From Planctomycetota bacterium (lineage in GTDB: Bacteria; Planctomycetota; Phycisphaerae; Sedimentisphaerales; Anaerobacaceae), in contig JAUWIG010000029.1 of the NCBI GenBank assembly GCA_030605475.1, positions 1 through 62,848 on the forward strand: a stretch of DNA of 62,848 nt, written 5' to 3'. Below the pieces are notes generated by a model. The model saw nothing but the letters and a program-made list of their open reading frames with translations, was not told the DNA's origin and did no database searches. This document shows, in pieces, positions 60,153-62,848 of this stretch. The position numbers were made by a program, and so were the translations under genes. The stretch's first letter is position 1; every line of letters starts with the position of its first letter.

Positions 60153-62099
60153 CTATTCACATCCTAAGCTTCCCCTCAACTCCACAATCATACTTGCCAG
60201 TTCTGGAGCTGCATCTCCTTTTACAAAGTCTGGGGGCTTGGGCTGGCCATCGGTTTTCTTGTAAATATCGATTAGCTGCTGGCAGGCAACTTCAAATAAA
60301 TCATTCTCAATAAGGTCACCAGCTGCCTCGAGCATATTTCTCAGGGCATTCAATCGCTTCTCCGCCGAGTTTACCGGGCCATCTCCGGCCAGGGTCCCAT
60401 CATCAACGGACGTATCAAAGAAAGCCAGGATATTGGCTATCTGCTCCGAGGGGGGAGGTGGTATCTCTACACCTACAGCGCTCAGTTGCACCTCTACCAC
60501 CGGTTCATCCGGGTCATCGCTGGTAATCTTCAGGACAGCCGAGTTGCGACCGAGAACCGTTGGAGTGTACGTAATTTCTACATCTACGGTCTCACTCGGC
60601 CCGATGACAATCGACGCAGGCGGAACTGATGTAATAGCAAAATCCGTCTGAAGACCGATACCGCTTACAGTAAGCTCACCATTACCTACGTTGGATATCG
60701 TAACAACAACCGTACTTGAAGTCCCCAACTCCACATCCCCGAAGTCGTGACTGAGAGGAGAGACCGCAATATTAGGTTCTGGCGGTTCGCAGACAGCCGA
60801 AAAATCATAAAGGTTTAGTCTACTGTCACCCGCAGGAAATCCTGAACTCGTAGCATCCCAGAGAGCAAAACGCACGTACCATGGTTTTGCTGGGTCTAAG
60901 GTTCCCTCGTGCAACAAAGAACCGGTGGCATCTGGCCCGTCATAAAGCCGGGCCTTGGCTTCACTGGCACTTATGCCAATTGACCAAGTTAGCTTCTCGC
61001 TGTCAGTATGGTATTCTCGCCCTTCTGGAGCGTCAGGACCCTTTAGAAGGTCCGCAGTTCCTTCGGTACGAAACCACCCACCGGGGTTCTCATCAAACGA
61101 ATAAACATATCCGTCTGTTACTTGTATGTAATATGTGTTGACCCAATCGTCAGAAACATCCGCTTTCCACGTAAAATTCAGGGTATATTCATTTCCATCA
61201 TTGAAATTATAAACAGTGTGCACCCAGGATACAGCACCGTAGCTGTTGCCGGAACCCAGCCCCTGAACTCTTGAACGCAGGTACCCGTCCACCGGGTCGG
61301 TTATCTCGTCATGAGACCATGTCCAACTTCCAGGGTAGGATACACTCCACGAGGTTTTCCGTCCTCCAATAATCCACAGGCTGGTATCAATTACACTGTC
61401 TTCAAAATCATCTGAAAAGCCGCAAGGCGATTCGGGCGGCGCACATTCATTGGCAAGGTCGCTTATTTCACCCTCCGACAACGCCCGGTCGTAGATACTG
61501 ACCTCATCAAGGAGGCCTGGGTAGTAGTTGAAGTAGCCACCACTAAACCGATTAGTTGCGCCGTTTCCTAATGTCCGCGGCTCAGATGCCCGCAGTACGC
61601 CGTCTACATATATACGCGCGGTCCCAGCGGAATACGTCGATACGACATGATGGAACTGGTTGTCCGCGATGTTAATGGAAGAGGACAATCGGTTTTGCCA
61701 GCTACCGTCCCATACGGCCGTGATTACGCCATGCTGGGCCCCGTCGAAATACAGCAGCCAATTGCCCTCGAACATCACAGCGGTCCGGTCTCCGCTGGCG
61801 GTCGTTTTCATCCACGCCACAATGGATATCTCTCCACCAAAATATAGACTATCAAACGCGCTCGCGGGCAGGCTCACATAATCATCCACACCATCAAAAC
61901 TCAAAGCGTTCCCACAAATTCCTTCTACGGATGTCGCTCCGTAAACAGTTCCATTGTGGCCGTTACCGGAGCCATCATGACCAGGGTCGATAGGGTCATC
62001 AAAACTCCAGTATGCAACAGGTTCTTGTGATGGGTCGGCCCAAACATTGGTTGAACACAAACCTAAAACAATAGATACAACAATTATCAAGCTCTTCAT
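60153..62099 (-). CDS. exported LamG- and ASH-domain protein
   Basis: Secreted or surface protein (648 aa). A cleavable signal peptide (1-21, ending VWA) is followed by a LamG/concanavalin-like domain (about 25-215, with 'SFDGVDDYVSLPASAF' and 'DEVSIYDRALSEGEISDLA'), a second beta-rich domain (about 225-440), and an ASH-type choice-of-anchor-D domain (about 447-545, 'SPLSHDFGDVELGTSSTVVV'). The C-terminal 100 residues are helical and end in Gly-Cys-Glu, without a PEP-CTERM or dockerin motif I can recognise. Such proteins are common in Planctomycetota, probably for carbohydrate or cell-surface binding. It is monocistronic with its own terminator. Confidence 0.85.
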   Translation of the reverse strand: MKSLIIVVSIVLGLCSTNVWADPSQEPVAYWSFDDPIDPGHDGSGNGHNGTVYGATSVEGICGNALSFDGVDDYVSLPASAFDSLYFGGEISIVAWMKTTASGDRTAVMFEGNWLLYFDGAQHGVITAVWDGSWQNRLSSSINIADNQFHHVVSTYSAGTARIYVDGVLRASEPRTLGNGATNRFSGGYFNYYPGLLDEVSIYDRALSEGEISDLANECAPPESPCGFSDDFEDSVIDTSLWIIGGRKTSWSVSYPGSWTWSHDEITDPVDGYLRSRVQGLGSGNSYGAVSWVHTVYNFNDGNEYTLNFTWKADVSDDWVNTYYIQVTDGYVYSFDENPGGWFRTEGTADLLKGPDAPEGREYHTDSEKLTWSIGISASEAKARLYDGPDATGSLLHEGTLDPAKPWYVRFALWDATSSGFPAGDSRLNLYDFSAVCEPPEPNIAVSPLSHDFGDVELGTSSTVVVTISNVGNGELTVSGIGLQTDFAITSVPPASIVIGPSETVDVEITYTPTVLGRNSAVLKITSDDPDEPVVEVQLSAVGVEIPPPPSEQIANILAFFDTSVDDGTLAGDGPVNSAEKRLNALRNMLEAAGDLIENDLFEVACQQLIDIYKKTDGQPKPPDFVKGDAAPELASMIVELRGSLGCE

Positions 62100-62446
62100 A
62101 ATCTTGTCCTCCTAAAAATTGTTCGTTCTTTCGCAATGGCGTAAGCCATACTGTGTACAAAATACAGTTGTTTATCCAAACCTTCGTCATCTGGGCATAG
62201 TAACTACCCTCCTCCCCGTAGGTCTCAAATAATTATGATTAAAACTTAGGAACACCCACCTCCATTCAGCCCACACATCCTCAACACCTCCTCTCCAGTA
62301 CTTGCAAGCTATATGATATTATATTTACAAACGGTATGATAGCTAAAATCCCACACCCGTCAAGCAAAAAATTGGAGCGAAGCCTGATTGAATTTTCTGT
62401 ATTCCTCTGCGCCATCGCCTGTCCCCGCGGAAGCTGGGAGCGCCCT
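62100..62446. other. upstream region of the LamG/ASH gene, no gene seen
   Basis: AT-rich at first, then increasingly repeat-like. The LamG gene's promoter must lie here (its start is at 62099), but no convincing -35/-10 pair was picked. GTCCCCGCGG-type palindrome fragments begin near 62420. Confidence 0.4.
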
Positions 62447-62815
62447 CCGCGGTAAAAAAATAACAGGCATCGAGCCTTGTCCGCCGTAGGCGGAATCCAG
62501 CACCGAGCAACTACCTACCACCCACACCACCCAAAACCGCAAGCATCAAAACAATACTTAAGTATATACGCAATTACTTAAGTAACCACCACCATTTAAC
62601 CAATCACCAATCTGTGTGATTCGTGGCCGAGTTTCTCCGTGTAATCCGTGTTAATCCGCGGCAAAAAAATAACGAGCATCGAGCCTTGTCCGCCGTAGGC
62701 GGAATCCAGCATCAAGCAACTACCTACCACCCACACCACCCAAAACCGCAAGCATCAAAACAATACTTAAGTATATACGCAATTACTTAAGTAACCACCA
62801 CCATTTAACCAATTC
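62447..62815. repeat. two direct copies (about 159 bp) at 209-bp spacing, with ACTTAAGT palindromes
   Basis: Copy 1 covers 62447 to about 62605 and copy 2 covers 62656 to about 62815, with only a few differences. Each contains a TCCGCC-GTA-GGCGGA hairpin, a C/A-rich stretch and two ACTTAAGT palindromes 12 bases apart. The 50-base spacer (62606-62655) is a quasi-tandem TGTGATTCGTGG/CCGTGTAATCCG run. No coding frame is seen. Confidence 0.85.
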
Positions 62816-62848
62816 ACCACTCACCATTTTACGAGCATCCGTCTTCCG

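Overview
The window looks like a piece of chromosome from an uncultured member of the Planctomycetota, most likely class Phycisphaerae. This is inferred from gene content, not from a 16S gene. Supporting signs are a Tat-exported lipoprotein sulfatase, a very large multi-TM SPFH protein next to HflK/HflC-like proteins, short HTH proteins beside LuxR-type regulators, a LamG/ASH-domain exported protein, and intergenic DNA full of hairpins and short quasi-tandem motifs. I see no rRNA, tRNA, CRISPR array, integrase or intact transposase.

Layout. 1-5.6 kb: sulfatase, MCE/MlaD-type protein with a MerR-type regulator, rnpA, and a CPA2 antiporter with CBS domains. 5.8-12.7 kb: a housekeeping run on the + strand (thioredoxin-like protein, rpmA, obgE, coaX, a shortened MnmE-like GTPase, mutS). 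12.7-15.8 kb: a small defence/toxin patch (TIR-domain protein overlapping the mutS end, then a Doc-type toxin with an HTH antitoxin). 16-21.4 kb: AEC transporter, a TIM-barrel-like protein, glyS, yhcH-like, asnS. 21.4-25.1 kb: an accessory patch with a DUF4185-like gene bracketed by two copies of the asnS 3' end, an unknown 152-residue protein, a RES-domain toxin and a gene remnant. 25.1-34.7 kb: prmC (carrying in-frame repeat insertions), apt, a sigma-70 gene without a normal start codon, rpsA, ispH, a small unknown gene, a beta-propeller lipoprotein and purH. 34.9-43.2 kb: BASS transporter, acylphosphatase, a GT-C glycosyltransferase, a GAF-SpoIIE phosphatase, cmk, plsC, pcrA/uvrD. 43.3-55.4 kb: a membrane-transport cluster (three SPFH proteins, a metal P-type ATPase, an ABC ATPase, two ABC-2 permeases, an unknown membrane-anchored protein). 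55.7-59.4 kb: an HTH protein and a NarL-type two-component system. 60-62.1 kb: an exported LamG/ASH protein, then about 750 bp of repeats.

How it fits together. Most genes are ordinary translation, nucleotide, lipid and cofactor functions. The unusual content lies in (1) the repeat biology: families of palindromic hairpins, some inserted in frame into prmC and one lying over the purH start region; (2) the apparent cassette insertion at the 3' end of asnS; (3) the TIR, Doc and RES proteins; and (4) the SPFH/P-type ATPase/ABC cluster. All functional calls come from reading motifs by eye; no database search was run.
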